Part shown: positions 45,197-53,982 of the stretch, piece after piece
Layout: each line of letters begins with the position of its first letter
Numbering within the stretch: position 1 is the first letter of the stretch
Assembly (NCBI GenBank): GCA_003150405.1
Contig: QAMM01000003.1
Span: 62,001 to 126,000 of the forward strand
DNA length: 64,000 nt
Source of the DNA: Clostridiales bacterium
GTDB lineage: Bacteria; Bacillota; Clostridia; Oscillospirales; Ruminococcaceae
Direction: 5' to 3'
Program-made: the position numbers and the translations under genes
Notes under the pieces: model-generated
The model's input: the letters and a program-made list of their open reading frames with translations, nothing else
Told to the model about the DNA's origin: nothing
Database searches by the model: none

Positions 45197-46324
45197 GTGG
45201 CAAAAAAACATAAAGCTTCTTCTGCGCGAATGCCGCATATGGATGCGACCTTCCTAATCATTGTTCTGGCATTGCTTACCTTTGGGCTAATCATGCTGTT
45301 TTCGGCGAGTTATGCTTATGCACTTTATCAATATGGCAGCAGTTTCTACTTCATTCAGCGGCAGGCGGTATTTGCTGTGGCCGGCGTTATTGGAATGCTG
45401 CTGGTTTCATGTATTGATTATCATGTTCTGCAAAAATTTGCCTTTTGGGCGTTTGCAGGGGGGCTGGCACTGCTGGTCATTGTTCTGTTCATGCCTCCTC
45501 TCAAGGGGGCCCGGCGTTGGATTAACCTTGGTTTTACCACTTTCCAGCCGTCTGAGGTCGTGAAGTTTGCGCTTATCCTGTTGTTTGCTTACCTTATTGC
45601 AACAAATTATGAAAAAATGGGTACCTTCCGTTATGGAATTTTGCCTTTTATGATCCCTCTAGCAATGGTTTGCGGCTTGATGTTTTTGGAGCCGCATATT
45701 TCCGGTATTGTGCTCATGGTTTCCATTGCACTGGTTATGATGTTCGTCGGCGGTGTAAAATACCGTTACTATATTGGCCTGTTGGTGCTCGCGGTCACTG
45801 GGGTTCTAATCATTATAATGTTTGGCGGCATTGAATACGTAGAAGCTCGGCTGCAAAGCTGGCTTGACCCGTTTTCCGACCCGCAGGGAGATACCTTCCA
45901 AACCGTTCAGTCGCTTCTTGCCATTGGCTCCGGCGGTTTTACCGGGCTTGGCTTAGGCAATTCCCGGCAGAAATATCTCTATCTGCCGGAACCTCAAAAC
46001 GACTTTATTTTCTCGATTGTCTGTGAGGAGCTCGGCTTTCTGGGTGCAATGGCTCTCATCATCCTGTTCGCGGTTTTTGTGGTCCGCGGGTTTATCATCG
46101 CCTCTCGCGCGCCGGATAAATTCGGTTCTATGCTTGCGGTTGGCCTGACGGCGCAAATTGGTATTCAAGCCATTGTCAACATTGCAGTTGTTACCAATAC
46201 CATTCCAAATACTGGAATCAGCCTGCCGTTTTTCAGTTACGGCGGTACCGCATTGATGATGCAGCTTTTACAAATGGGCATTGTGCTCAATATATCCAGA
46301 CATTCAGCCATCGTAAAGCAATAA
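45197..46324 (+). CDS. ftsW: FtsW, septal SEDS glycosyltransferase
   Basis: 375 residues from GTG 45197 (MAKKHKASSARMPHMDA), with GGAGGG 8 nt upstream. About ten helices with LMLFSASY-like first helix, ARRWINLGFTTFQPSEVVK, ATGSGGFTGLGLG-like loop and NDFIFSIVCEELGFLG with the catalytic Asp; C-terminal ISLPFFSYGGTALM. Works with the class B PBP encoded upstream. A SpoVE paralogue role is possible. Confidence 0.95.
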   Translation: MAKKHKASSARMPHMDATFLIIVLALLTFGLIMLFSASYAYALYQYGSSFYFIQRQAVFAVAGVIGMLLVSCIDYHVLQKFAFWAFAGGLALLVIVLFMPPLKGARRWINLGFTTFQPSEVVKFALILLFAYLIATNYEKMGTFRYGILPFMIPLAMVCGLMFLEPHISGIVLMVSIALVMMFVGGVKYRYYIGLLVLAVTGVLIIIMFGGIEYVEARLQSWLDPFSDPQGDTFQTVQSLLAIGSGGFTGLGLGNSRQKYLYLPEPQNDFIFSIVCEELGFLGAMALIILFAVFVVRGFIIASRAPDKFGSMLAVGLTAQIGIQAIVNIAVVTNTIPNTGISLPFFSYGGTALMMQLLQMGIVLNISRHSAIVKQ

Positions 46325-46338
46325 ATGAAGGTGTTAAA

Positions 46339-47466
46339 ATGAGAGTATTAGTTACAGGCGGCGGAACCGGAGGGCACATTAATCCAGCACTTGCCATTGC
46401 ATCCTGTATTCAGCGGCATGAGCCGGATGTACAGATTTTATACGCCGGCACGCCGGACGGAATGGAGGCGCGCCTTGTGAGAAATGCGGGGTTCGATTTT
46501 GCCCCCATCCAGGTGAAAGGATTTTGGCGCGGGTTTAGCCTGGAAGACATCCGGCACAATCTGAAGACCGTACGATACATGCTGTCCTCTCCAAAAACGG
46601 CACGTAAAATCATCATGGATTTCAAACCGGATATCGTCATTGGCACGGGCGGCTATGTCAGCGGCCCGATTGTCTTTACCGCTCAAAAAATGGGGATTAA
46701 AACCCTTATCCATGAGCAAAATGCGTTTCCCGGTGTGACGACCAAAGCTCTTGCTAAAAAGGCGGATGTGGTTTGTCTTGCCGTACAGGAAGCAAAAAAG
46801 TTTTTGAATATCACCGGTAAAACCTTTGTTACCGGGAATCCGGTACGGGAGAGCATTATTTATAAATCCAAGGCAGAGGCGCGCAAAGCGCTCGGCTTGG
46901 ATGACAAGGTTTGCATCTTTTCGTTTGGCGGCAGCTTGGGTGCAACTATGATTAACCGTGTCGCTGCTGACTTGATGGAGTGGCACCAGAATACCGACGC
47001 GGTCAACCATATCCATGGGTACGGACAGCTTGGAGTTGAAATTTTTCCAAAACTGCTCAAAGACCGCGGGGTTTCTCTGGAGGGCAAGCCCCGTATTATG
47101 GCGCGCCAATATATTGACGACATGGATAATTGCCTTGCAGCTGCCGACTTGGTGATCTGCCGCTCTGGCGCTATCACATTAAGTGAACTTGAAGCAGCCG
47201 GAAAAGCCTCTGTTTTAATCCCCAGCCCGACGGTCAGTGAGAATCATCAATACCACAATGCAATGGTGCTCCAGAACCACCATGCCGCCATTGTCATTGA
47301 GGAAAAAAACTATAAAAAAGAAGAGTTTATTGCAGTGGTGAAGGATTTGTGCATGAATCCAGAAAAATTGTCGGAACTCTCGCGCAACGCTTCTGCGCTT
47401 GCAGTATTTGATACGGCCGACCAAATTTACCGTGCGATCCGTGGCCTAGTGGATAATACGCTGTAA
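46339..47466 (+). CDS. murG: MurG, lipid II synthase
   Basis: Adds GlcNAc to lipid I. 375 residues, GT-B fold. VTGGGTGGHINPALAIA (6-22), GTGGYVSGPIVFTAQ, HEQNAFPGVTTKALA, and the UDP-GlcNAc site ICRSGAITLSELEAAGKASVLIPSP...ENHQYHNA. Lies 14 nt after ftsW. Confidence 0.98.
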   Translation: MRVLVTGGGTGGHINPALAIASCIQRHEPDVQILYAGTPDGMEARLVRNAGFDFAPIQVKGFWRGFSLEDIRHNLKTVRYMLSSPKTARKIIMDFKPDIVIGTGGYVSGPIVFTAQKMGIKTLIHEQNAFPGVTTKALAKKADVVCLAVQEAKKFLNITGKTFVTGNPVRESIIYKSKAEARKALGLDDKVCIFSFGGSLGATMINRVAADLMEWHQNTDAVNHIHGYGQLGVEIFPKLLKDRGVSLEGKPRIMARQYIDDMDNCLAAADLVICRSGAITLSELEAAGKASVLIPSPTVSENHQYHNAMVLQNHHAAIVIEEKNYKKEEFIAVVKDLCMNPEKLSELSRNASALAVFDTADQIYRAIRGLVDNTL

Positions 47467-47813
47467 GGCGCTCCAGTGTATTCGTTGAATTCTTTTTGTC
47501 GGCAGGCTAAGAGTAGGTGCAAGCCGCCTTGTCTGTTTTTGAATAAGGTTTTTCGAAACGATAGGAATCCGGCGCTGAACACGTGGGTTCGGGAATATGG
47601 CGTGCAGCACCTGTCGGCAAACAACCGGTAGTTGAGTAGATGTACAAGGGTGTTTTCTTTTTATGTTACGGCCTTTTAAAACGTGGGGAATTCGTTTTCC
47701 GTGAATAAAAAAGCCTTGGCAATCACCAATTATCCCTTCTTGGCATAGTATAACTCGTAAGGCCTCCCGTAAGGGACTTACAGAGTCTGTGCATTACAAA
47801 GGGAGGGTGTTTC
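47467..47813 (+). other. murG-murA intergenic leader
   Basis: 347 nt with no credible gene. Near the 3' end is a hairpin GTAAG/CTTAC with inner TCCC-GTAA-GGGA (47757-47781), which has a GNRA-type tetraloop, followed by the AGGGAGGG ribosome site of murA. A TATAAC-like -10 at about 47749 lacks a good -35. It may hold the murA promoter. Confidence 0.45.
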
Positions 47814-49073
47814 ATGGAAAAACTTTTGATTACAGGCGGCGTCCCCTTGGTGGGGGAACTGCCGGTACATGGGGCGAAAAACAGTTCGCTGCCCCTGCTT
47901 GCGGCAACGTTGCTGGTGGGCGGCAAGACGGTATTACATAATTGCCCCAACCTGACCGATGTTGATGCCGCATGTAAAATTTTGACCTATCTTGGCTGCT
48001 GCATTGTGCGGAGCGGTTCGACTGTGGAGGTGGATGCCACTCACATCAATCGGTTTGATGTCCCGGATGATCTGATGCGTGAAATGCGGTCCTCTATTGT
48101 TTTTCTTGGGGCGATTGCCGCGCGGATGCACAGCGCGCAGATTTCGTTCCCCGGCGGCTGCGAACTCGGCCCGCGCCCCATTGATCTGCATTTAATGGGC
48201 TTGCGACAGCTTGGGCTGTGCATTAAAGAGGAGTACGGCTTACTGGACTGCAAGCTGGACAGCAAGCGTTTTGTCGGCAGCCGTATCTCGTTTTCGTTCC
48301 CCAGTGTGGGCGCGACTGAAAATATTATGATTGCGGCAGCTACTGCAATCGGGCAAACCGTTATTTCCAACGCGGCACAGGAGCCGGAAATTGTTTCGCT
48401 CGCCGAGTTTTTAAATCTTTGCGGAGCAAAAATTTACGGTGCGGGAGAAAGCACCATTGTCATTGAAGGCGTGCCAAAACTGCATGGAACAGAATATCGA
48501 GTAATTCCGGATCGTATTGTTGCGGTGACCTATCTCTGCGCCGCGGCTGCGACTGGGGGTGAGATCCTACTCACCGATATCCTTCCAGATCAACTGGACA
48601 GCGTATTGCCTGTCTTTGATCAAATGGGCTGCAAACTGAAAGCATCGGAGCGGTCAGTTTATTTAAAAGCGCCGCTTCGGCTCAAAGCGGTCAAGACCAT
48701 CCGTACCATGCCATATCCCGGTTTTCCAACCGATGCACAGGCGCCGGTCATGACAGTAACCGCGCTCGCCTCCGGCACGACGATGTTTGTCGAAAACGTG
48801 TTTGAAAACCGTTACAAACATGTTGGTGAACTTGTACGGATGGGGGCGCATATCAAGGTAGAAGGGAAGGTCGCTGTCGTGGAGGGTGTACGGGCTCTGT
48901 ATGGCACCAGTGTAGAAGCGACTGATCTGCGGGGCGGTGCAGCGTTAGTTGTCGCAGGCTTGGCAGCGTCCGGTGTGACAACGGTCACCAATCTGTTTCA
49001 TATTGACCGCGGTTATGAGAATTTGGAGGCGAACCTTGTAGTGCTTGGTGCAAGGATTCACCGTGAGCATTAG
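47814..49073 (+). CDS. murA: MurA, UDP-GlcNAc 1-carboxyvinyltransferase
   Basis: First committed step of peptidoglycan synthesis. 419 residues, two-domain EPT fold. N-terminal GELPVHGAKNSSLPLLAATLL with the catalytic Lys, catalytic Cys present in FPGGCELGPRPIDLH (about 117-131), so fosfomycin-sensitive type, and YPGFPTDAQAPVM. Firmicutes often have two copies; this one lies in the dcw cluster between murG and ftsQ. Confidence 0.97.
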   Translation: MEKLLITGGVPLVGELPVHGAKNSSLPLLAATLLVGGKTVLHNCPNLTDVDAACKILTYLGCCIVRSGSTVEVDATHINRFDVPDDLMREMRSSIVFLGAIAARMHSAQISFPGGCELGPRPIDLHLMGLRQLGLCIKEEYGLLDCKLDSKRFVGSRISFSFPSVGATENIMIAAATAIGQTVISNAAQEPEIVSLAEFLNLCGAKIYGAGESTIVIEGVPKLHGTEYRVIPDRIVAVTYLCAAAATGGEILLTDILPDQLDSVLPVFDQMGCKLKASERSVYLKAPLRLKAVKTIRTMPYPGFPTDAQAPVMTVTALASGTTMFVENVFENRYKHVGELVRMGAHIKVEGKVAVVEGVRALYGTSVEATDLRGGAALVVAGLAASGVTTVTNLFHIDRGYENLEANLVVLGARIHREH

Positions 49074-49095
49074 ACCAAAAAGGGATGTATTGTGT

Positions 49096-50256
49096 ATGAA
49101 TGAAGTAAAAAAAGCACGCCAGCAGTTGGATGCCCGCAACGGCCTCCAGCCGTCCGGCCGAAAAAAGGCGCCCAAGAAAAAGCGCCAACCCCCGAAACAG
49201 AATACGTCCGCTAAACAGCCGGCACGCCAACAGGCGGTCAAAAGCCGTCCCGCCCGGCAGCCGGCTTCTCCGGTGCGGGAACCGCAGCGCCGTCCGCAGC
49301 GCCCTCCAGCCCGGCAGCAGCCGCATAGGTCCATTGATGCCGAAGAGCGTGTGCATGCGCAGAAAGCAGTTGCAGCGAAACGCAAACGGCGCCGTAAAAA
49401 GAATTATGCTTTGTATTATATTATTTTGTTTATCTTTATTGTCGTCGCCGGTATTGTTCTTTCATTAACGGTGTTTTTTAACATCGACGCTATTCAAGTT
49501 GAAGGGAATTCCCGCTATTCAGCGGAAGAAGTTATTGAAAAATCTGGTCTCCGTACCGGGGATAACCTTTTCCGTATCAGCACGGGACAAGCGGCCGAAC
49601 AGTTGGTCTCATCACTGGTTTATGTGGACCAGGTTGAAATTAACCGCCAATTCCCAAGTGCGATTAAAATTACGATTACCGAGGCGCAGCCGGTCATGAG
49701 TTTTTCCAGTGACGGCAAGGGGTACAGTATCGTCAGTGCGGCAGGCCGCATTCTCGATTCCAATTTAAGCGCTCCAGCAGAGAACACCTTCATTGTCAAT
49801 GGGGTTGACCTTGAGGGATATACGACAGGGGATTTTATAAAGTCCGATACTGGGCAGGGTATGAACCTGCTCACCACCATCAACGAGGTTTGTGCCGAAC
49901 TGGAACTGACAGGCGTTACCCGTGTGGATATCAACAGTGTGGTGGATATCCGAATTTATCTGGGGGAACGGCTGCGGATTGATGTAGGCAGCATTACCGA
50001 ATTGCAGTATAAATTGACCTTCGCCAAGGAACTGGTGGATACACGGCTCAGTGAGACTGATATAGGCGTTATTGACGTCAAGCAGGTAGGTAAGGCATAT
50101 TTCAGGCCGTCTGAAACGCTGGAGAGCAGTTCAGAACCTCAAAGCGATCCCTCGCCCTCTGAACCGGACACCCAAACTCCATCCGGTGACGGAACAGCTT
50201 CAGAATCAGGTTCCTCCAGCAGCGACCTGTCTGAATCGGCTCGGGAGCCCGCATAA
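49096..50256 (+). CDS. ftsQ: FtsQ/DivIB division protein with long disordered tails
   Basis: 386 residues from ATG 49096. Cytoplasmic N terminus of about 108 residues, very rich in Arg, Lys, Pro, Gln and Ala; membrane segment YALYYIILFIFIVVAGIVLSL (about 106-126); POTRA domain starting FNIDAIQVEGNSRYSAEEVI; beta domain; then a 40-residue acidic Ser/Pro/Glu tail (SSSEPQSDPSPSEPDTQ). It starts 23 nt after murA. Works in the FtsQLB divisome complex. The charged tails are longer than in the classic protein. Confidence 0.9.
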   Translation: MNEVKKARQQLDARNGLQPSGRKKAPKKKRQPPKQNTSAKQPARQQAVKSRPARQPASPVREPQRRPQRPPARQQPHRSIDAEERVHAQKAVAAKRKRRRKKNYALYYIILFIFIVVAGIVLSLTVFFNIDAIQVEGNSRYSAEEVIEKSGLRTGDNLFRISTGQAAEQLVSSLVYVDQVEINRQFPSAIKITITEAQPVMSFSSDGKGYSIVSAAGRILDSNLSAPAENTFIVNGVDLEGYTTGDFIKSDTGQGMNLLTTINEVCAELELTGVTRVDINSVVDIRIYLGERLRIDVGSITELQYKLTFAKELVDTRLSETDIGVIDVKQVGKAYFRPSETLESSSEPQSDPSPSEPDTQTPSGDGTASESGSSSSDLSESAREPA

Positions 50257-50341
50257 AGCGGCGCATTCTGGCGGGTTTTGGAAATGATTTCCTCTAATGC
50301 ACAAAACGTGTGACCAAATGGTTAAAATATGAATGAAACAC

Positions 50342-50371
50342 TTGAAAACACCGCTCGTTTTATGCTATGAT
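50342..50371 (+). promoter_or_regulatory. Sigma-A promoter of ftsZ
   Basis: TTGAAA (50342-50347), 18-bp spacer, TATGAT (50366-50371), giving a leader of about 105 nt before the ftsZ GTG. It allows ftsZ expression independent of the upstream cluster. Confidence 0.82.
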
Positions 50372-50481
50372 ATTAGGCATAAAGCGTGTGTTAACTTGTG
50401 TTGGGGTAGATAGGCTGTTTCGTCAGGAAACAGGTTGACTGACCAATGAACGGATAAATCGTAATTGGGAGGAACGTTAAA

Positions 50482-51558
50482 GTGAATTTTGTTTTGGATA
50501 ATGACATGGAGAAAGCGGTTAATATAAAAGTAATCGGTGTGGGCGGCGGCGGCGGCAACGCTGTCAACCGTATGATTGACGCTGGTATGGAAAGCGTTGA
50601 GTTTATCACCATTAATACGGACAAGCAGGTTCTGTTTCATTCCAAAGCCGCCAACAAGATTCAGATTGGCGAAAAATTGACCAAGGGCCGCGGCGCGGGC
50701 GGTGACCCAGAACGTGGACAGCGTGCCGCCGAAGAGAGCCGGGAAGAGATTGAAGCGGCTTTAAAGGGTACTCAAATGGTCTTTATCACTGCGGGCATGG
50801 GGGGCGGCACTGGTACCGGTGCAGCACCGGTTATCGCGGAAATTGCCCGTGAACTTGGTATCCTTACGGTAGGTATTGTCACAAAGCCGTTTGCCTTTGA
50901 GGGGCCTCGCCGTATGGCACAGGCGGAATCCGGCGTTGCGGCGCTCAGCCGTCAGGTTGATTCCCTTGTCGTTATTCCAAATGAACGCCTAAAGCTGATT
51001 CCGGATACGAAAATTACTCTTGCAAATGCTTTTCTTGCGGCAGATGATGTTCTTCGCCAGGGTGTGCAGAGTATTTCAGACCTTATCAACATTCCTGGTT
51101 TGGTCAATCTTGACTTTGCGGATGTCACTACTATTATGAAGGATGCGGGTTATGCGCACATGGGTGTTGGCCGTGCGCAGGGTAAAGACAAGGCGGAGGC
51201 TGCCGCTACTATGGCAATTTCCAGCCCGCTTCTTGAAACCTCCATCAATGGTGCGCGCGGTGTTATCATCAACATCACGGCTTCCAGCGATATCGGCCTC
51301 GATGAGGTTGACCTTGCTTCTTCCATGATCGCTAAAGCGGCACATCCGGAAGCAAACATCATCTGGGGTGCTGCATTTGACGATAGTTACGAGGATGAAA
51401 TGAAAATTACCGTTATTGCTACGGGCTTTGACGACGGGCAGCGTTCAGCTGTCAATATTAACACTGGCGTCTCGGAAACGGCGGGTGCCTCTGCCGGTCC
51501 AAATGGCGTTGATGACGATGATTTTGGCAAGATTCTTGAAATGTTCAATAAACGGTAA
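50482..51558 (+). CDS. ftsZ: FtsZ, cell-division GTPase
   Basis: Tubulin homologue forming the Z ring. 358 residues. [19 protein letters not shown] at the N terminus, tubulin signature [16 protein letters not shown] (about 106-121), T7 loop [11 protein letters not shown]. The linker is short and the C-terminal [15 protein letters not shown] is the conserved partner-binding tail. GTG 50482 with GGGAGG 9 nt upstream. No ftsA precedes it, so membrane tethering probably depends on SepF or another protein. Confidence 0.98.
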   Translation: MNFVLDNDMEKAVNIKVIGVGGGGGNAVNRMIDAGMESVEFITINTDKQVLFHSKAANKIQIGEKLTKGRGAGGDPERGQRAAEESREEIEAALKGTQMVFITAGMGGGTGTGAAPVIAEIARELGILTVGIVTKPFAFEGPRRMAQAESGVAALSRQVDSLVVIPNERLKLIPDTKITLANAFLAADDVLRQGVQSISDLINIPGLVNLDFADVTTIMKDAGYAHMGVGRAQGKDKAEAAATMAISSPLLETSINGARGVIINITASSDIGLDEVDLASSMIAKAAHPEANIIWGAAFDDSYEDEMKITVIATGFDDGQRSAVNINTGVSETAGASAGPNGVDDDDFGKILEMFNKR

Positions 51559-51567
51559 TGTCAAATA

Positions 51568-51610
51568 ACAGCACAAAAACCCACCAAAATCTGGTGGGTT
51601 TTTGTGCTGT
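51568..51610 (+). terminator. Terminator of dcw cluster
   Basis: A perfect 19-bp stem: ACAGCACAAAAACCCACCA with its reverse complement across AAATC, the T5 being inside the arm. Very strong hairpin. Confidence 0.92.
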
Positions 51611-51637
51611 TTCGGGGTGTTTTCCGTGGGCGTTTTG

Positions 51638-51646
51638 TGTTATAAT
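51638..51646 (+). promoter_or_regulatory. Extended -10 promoter before corA leader
   Basis: TGTTATAAT is an extended -10 element (TG-N-TATAAT); no good -35 is present. Transcription from about 51653 would give a leader of about 250 nt before corA. Confidence 0.6.
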
Positions 51647-51803
51647 AAGTTCGTATTGTACAGGTATGGCATTTGGTACATAATAATGCTTTTTACTGCC
51701 GCGTTTATTCTAGCAATTTCACCTGTGCAGAGCCCCGGCTGCTGTCGGTTGGAATCGGCGGTTCGCTGTATCTTTATTTCATTGAAAAACAGGAGGTGGC
51801 ATC

Positions 51804-51887
51804 GTGAATCCTGACCCGTACAGTCGAATATGGGACATTATGAAAAGGGGCGGGATGCGTGCGCCTGTTCGCTTGCCTCGCCCATAA
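51804..51887 (+). CDS. Short leader ORF upstream of corA
   Basis: GTG 51804 has an ideal AGGAGG (51791-51796) 7 nt upstream, better than that of corA itself. It encodes 27 residues beginning MNPDPYSR and ending PVRLPRP, and stops 14 nt before the corA ATG in a different frame. Codons 15-27 overlap a hairpin GGGCGGG/CTCGCCC (51848-51854 with 51877-51883) that a translating ribosome would open. The N-terminal Asn-Pro-Asp-Pro resembles the Glu-Pro-Asp-Pro start of enterobacterial MgtL, a Mg-sensing leader peptide. The gene is seen; the regulatory role is inferred. A remnant gene is the alternative. Confidence 0.5.
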   Translation: MNPDPYSRIWDIMKRGGMRAPVRLPRP

Positions 51888-51901
51888 AAGGGGAGAAGCT
51901 C

Positions 51902-52840
51902 ATGATTAATATCTTCAAAACCGTGGACAACAAGGTTGTCCGCATCGATCAGGTTGCCGAAGGCTGCTGGATTTCGGTCGTCAGCCCAACCGAGGAGGAA
52001 ATCCGCTATCTTGTCGAGGAGGTCGGCCTAGAATCTGACTTTGTCCGCGCCGCGCTGGACGATGAGGAATCTTCTCGTATTGAAAACGAGGAGAACCAGA
52101 CATTGATCATTGTCGATACGCCGATGGCGCAAAAAGAAACCGAAAAAAACACCATTTTGTATACCACCATGCCAATCGGCCTGATTATGACCGAAAAGCT
52201 GGTTGTATCGGTCTGTTTGGAGGAAACACCGGTTATCACCGAGTTTGAAAGCGGGCTGATTAAAAACGTCCAAACCCATTTGAAAACCCGTTTTTTGCTC
52301 ATGATGCTTTTGCGGGTTGCAACCAAATATTTGCAGTATCTTAAGCAGATTGACAAGCTGTCCAATATGGTGGAACGCCAGCTTCACCGCTCCCTGCGGA
52401 ACAAGGAGCTCATTCAGCTTCTGGGCATGGAGAAATCCCTGGTTTATTTCTCTACCTCGCTCAAAAGCGATGAAATTACGCTGGAGAAAATCCTGCGCGG
52501 GCGGATCATTAAAATGTACGATGAGGATCAGGATCTGCTCGAAGATGTGCTTATTGAAATCAAACAGGCCATTGAAATGTCAAATATTTATTCCAGTATC
52601 CTCTCCGGAACTATGGATGCCTTTGCTTCGGTTATTTCCAATAACCTGAATATTGTTATGAAGGTGTTGACCTCCATCACCATCTTAATGGCGATTCCGA
52701 CCATGGTTGCCAGTTTCTACGGGATGAACGTGGAGGGCATTCCAATGCCGGTCTTTTGGTTCCCAATCGCGGTTTCGGTTCTGGCAACCGTAGTGGTGGC
52801 AATTATCCTCATCAAAAAGAATATGTTTAGTTCAAAATAG
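51902..52840 (+). CDS. corA: CorA-family divalent metal transporter
   Basis: 312 residues from ATG 51902 (MINIFKTVDNKVV), with GGGGAG upstream. Large cytoplasmic alpha/beta domain (about 1-240), long helix, and two C-terminal membrane helices with the signature YGMN at the end of the first (about 283-286). Pentameric Mg2+ (or Co2+/Zn2+) channel. The frame extends upstream to 51830 but that part overlaps the leader ORF. Followed by a strong terminator, so a single-gene unit. Likely leader-regulated. Confidence 0.95.
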   Translation: MINIFKTVDNKVVRIDQVAEGCWISVVSPTEEEIRYLVEEVGLESDFVRAALDDEESSRIENEENQTLIIVDTPMAQKETEKNTILYTTMPIGLIMTEKLVVSVCLEETPVITEFESGLIKNVQTHLKTRFLLMMLLRVATKYLQYLKQIDKLSNMVERQLHRSLRNKELIQLLGMEKSLVYFSTSLKSDEITLEKILRGRIIKMYDEDQDLLEDVLIEIKQAIEMSNIYSSILSGTMDAFASVISNNLNIVMKVLTSITILMAIPTMVASFYGMNVEGIPMPVFWFPIAVSVLATVVVAIILIKKNMFSSK

Positions 52841-52850
52841 TGTTTATATC

Positions 52851-52880
52851 AAAAGCGCCCCGGACAGCCGGAGCGCTTTT
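52851..52880 (+). terminator. Terminator after corA
   Basis: AAAAGCGC-CCGG and CCGG-GCGCTTTT form a near-perfect stem with loop ACAG, ending TTTTGCTTTT. Confidence 0.88.
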
Positions 52881-53007
52881 GCTTTTCGTGTTAGAACTCC
52901 TTTTCTTTTGGATAGAAACTTCTGCAAAGCAGTTGATTTTTTTCCCGCTTTGGTGTTTAATGGGTACAGTAAAAATAATTCAACAAACATTAAAGTGAGG
53001 AATTGCC

Positions 53008-53694
53008 ATGAAACGCTCAAAAATTAACAAGGTCATTGAGGATGGAATGGAATTTATCCAGCGTATGCATTTTAACCTCCCGGATTTCGCTTACTGGAAA
53101 CCGGAGGATTTTAAAGGCAAAAAGGCGGAGTATGACGAGGTGTTTACCAACATGCTCGGCTGGGATGTCACCGACTTCGGCTACGGCGATTTTGACAACG
53201 TCGGCCTCTTGATTTTCACCCTGCGCAACGGCAGTGTCGTCCACCCGGACGAGTACCCAAAGCCCTACTGCGAAAAGCTGCTCATCGTGGAGGACGGCCA
53301 AAAGCTTGCTCCGCATTACCATTATAAAAAGATGGAGGACATTATCAACCGGGCAGGCGGGAACGCCATTATCACCCTTTGGGAGAAGGATGAAAACGAC
53401 CGCTTTTCGGATAAACCGGTTACCGTTACAATGGACGGCCGTAAAATTACCGTTCCGGCAGGCGGCACAGTCAAAATGAAGCCGGGCCAGAGCATTACCC
53501 TCATGCCGGGCCAGTACCATGAAATCGCCTGCGAGCCGGGCAGCGGCAAGCTGATGCTTGGTGAGGTCTCTACGGTTAACGACGATAATCTCGATAATCA
53601 TTTTCTTGAGCCTTCCGACCGTATTCCGGAAATTGAAGAGGACTGCGCGCCAACCTATTTGATCTTCAAGGATTATCCGAATTATGTCGACTAA
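53008..53694 (+). CDS. D-lyxose ketol-isomerase
   Basis: 228-residue cupin-fold isomerase interconverting D-lyxose and D-xylulose (also D-mannose and D-fructose in some members). Family features: KINKVIEDGMEFIQRMHFNLPDFAYW, YCEKLLIVEDGQKLAPHYHYKKMEDIINRAGGNA with the metal-binding His-x-His and Glu, and PGQYHEIACEPGSG with the last His. Single gene between two terminators, with no sugar transporter or kinase nearby. AGTGAGGA precedes the ATG. Confidence 0.9.
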   Translation: MKRSKINKVIEDGMEFIQRMHFNLPDFAYWKPEDFKGKKAEYDEVFTNMLGWDVTDFGYGDFDNVGLLIFTLRNGSVVHPDEYPKPYCEKLLIVEDGQKLAPHYHYKKMEDIINRAGGNAIITLWEKDENDRFSDKPVTVTMDGRKITVPAGGTVKMKPGQSITLMPGQYHEIACEPGSGKLMLGEVSTVNDDNLDNHFLEPSDRIPEIEEDCAPTYLIFKDYPNYVD

Positions 53695-53783
53695 TATATT
53701 TTTAATCAGCCAATCGTTCTGTGTAAACATTCGAACCATACGTCTTGGGAGTCGGTACCCATTTTTCTTAAAATAATCTATGG

Positions 53784-53819
53784 AAAAATCCCCGCTGATG
53801 TCAATCAGCGGGGATTTTT
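53784..53819. terminator. Bidirectional terminator
   Basis: AAAAATCCCCGCTGAT and ATCAGCGGGGATTTTT are perfect complements around GTCA. It lies between the convergent isomerase and AraC-family genes. Confidence 0.93.
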
Positions 53820-53982
53820 ACGAATATAGGAATTGGTTGGTTTCATCTGCCAGTACAGCTGCATTGGGCAGTGCGGCCTAATTGTGTTCCGCATAGCCGT
53901 ATGGGGCTTCTGCCGTTGGGGCGCAGTGCCGGCTGGTGGTCGGCCAAAGATTCGCCGGAAAGGCCGTGCGGGAAATACGGCC

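Noticed and set aside
51653..51901. M-box magnesium riboswitch before corA
   Set aside because: No M-box conserved core was seen; the region instead holds a short ORF and a simple hairpin.
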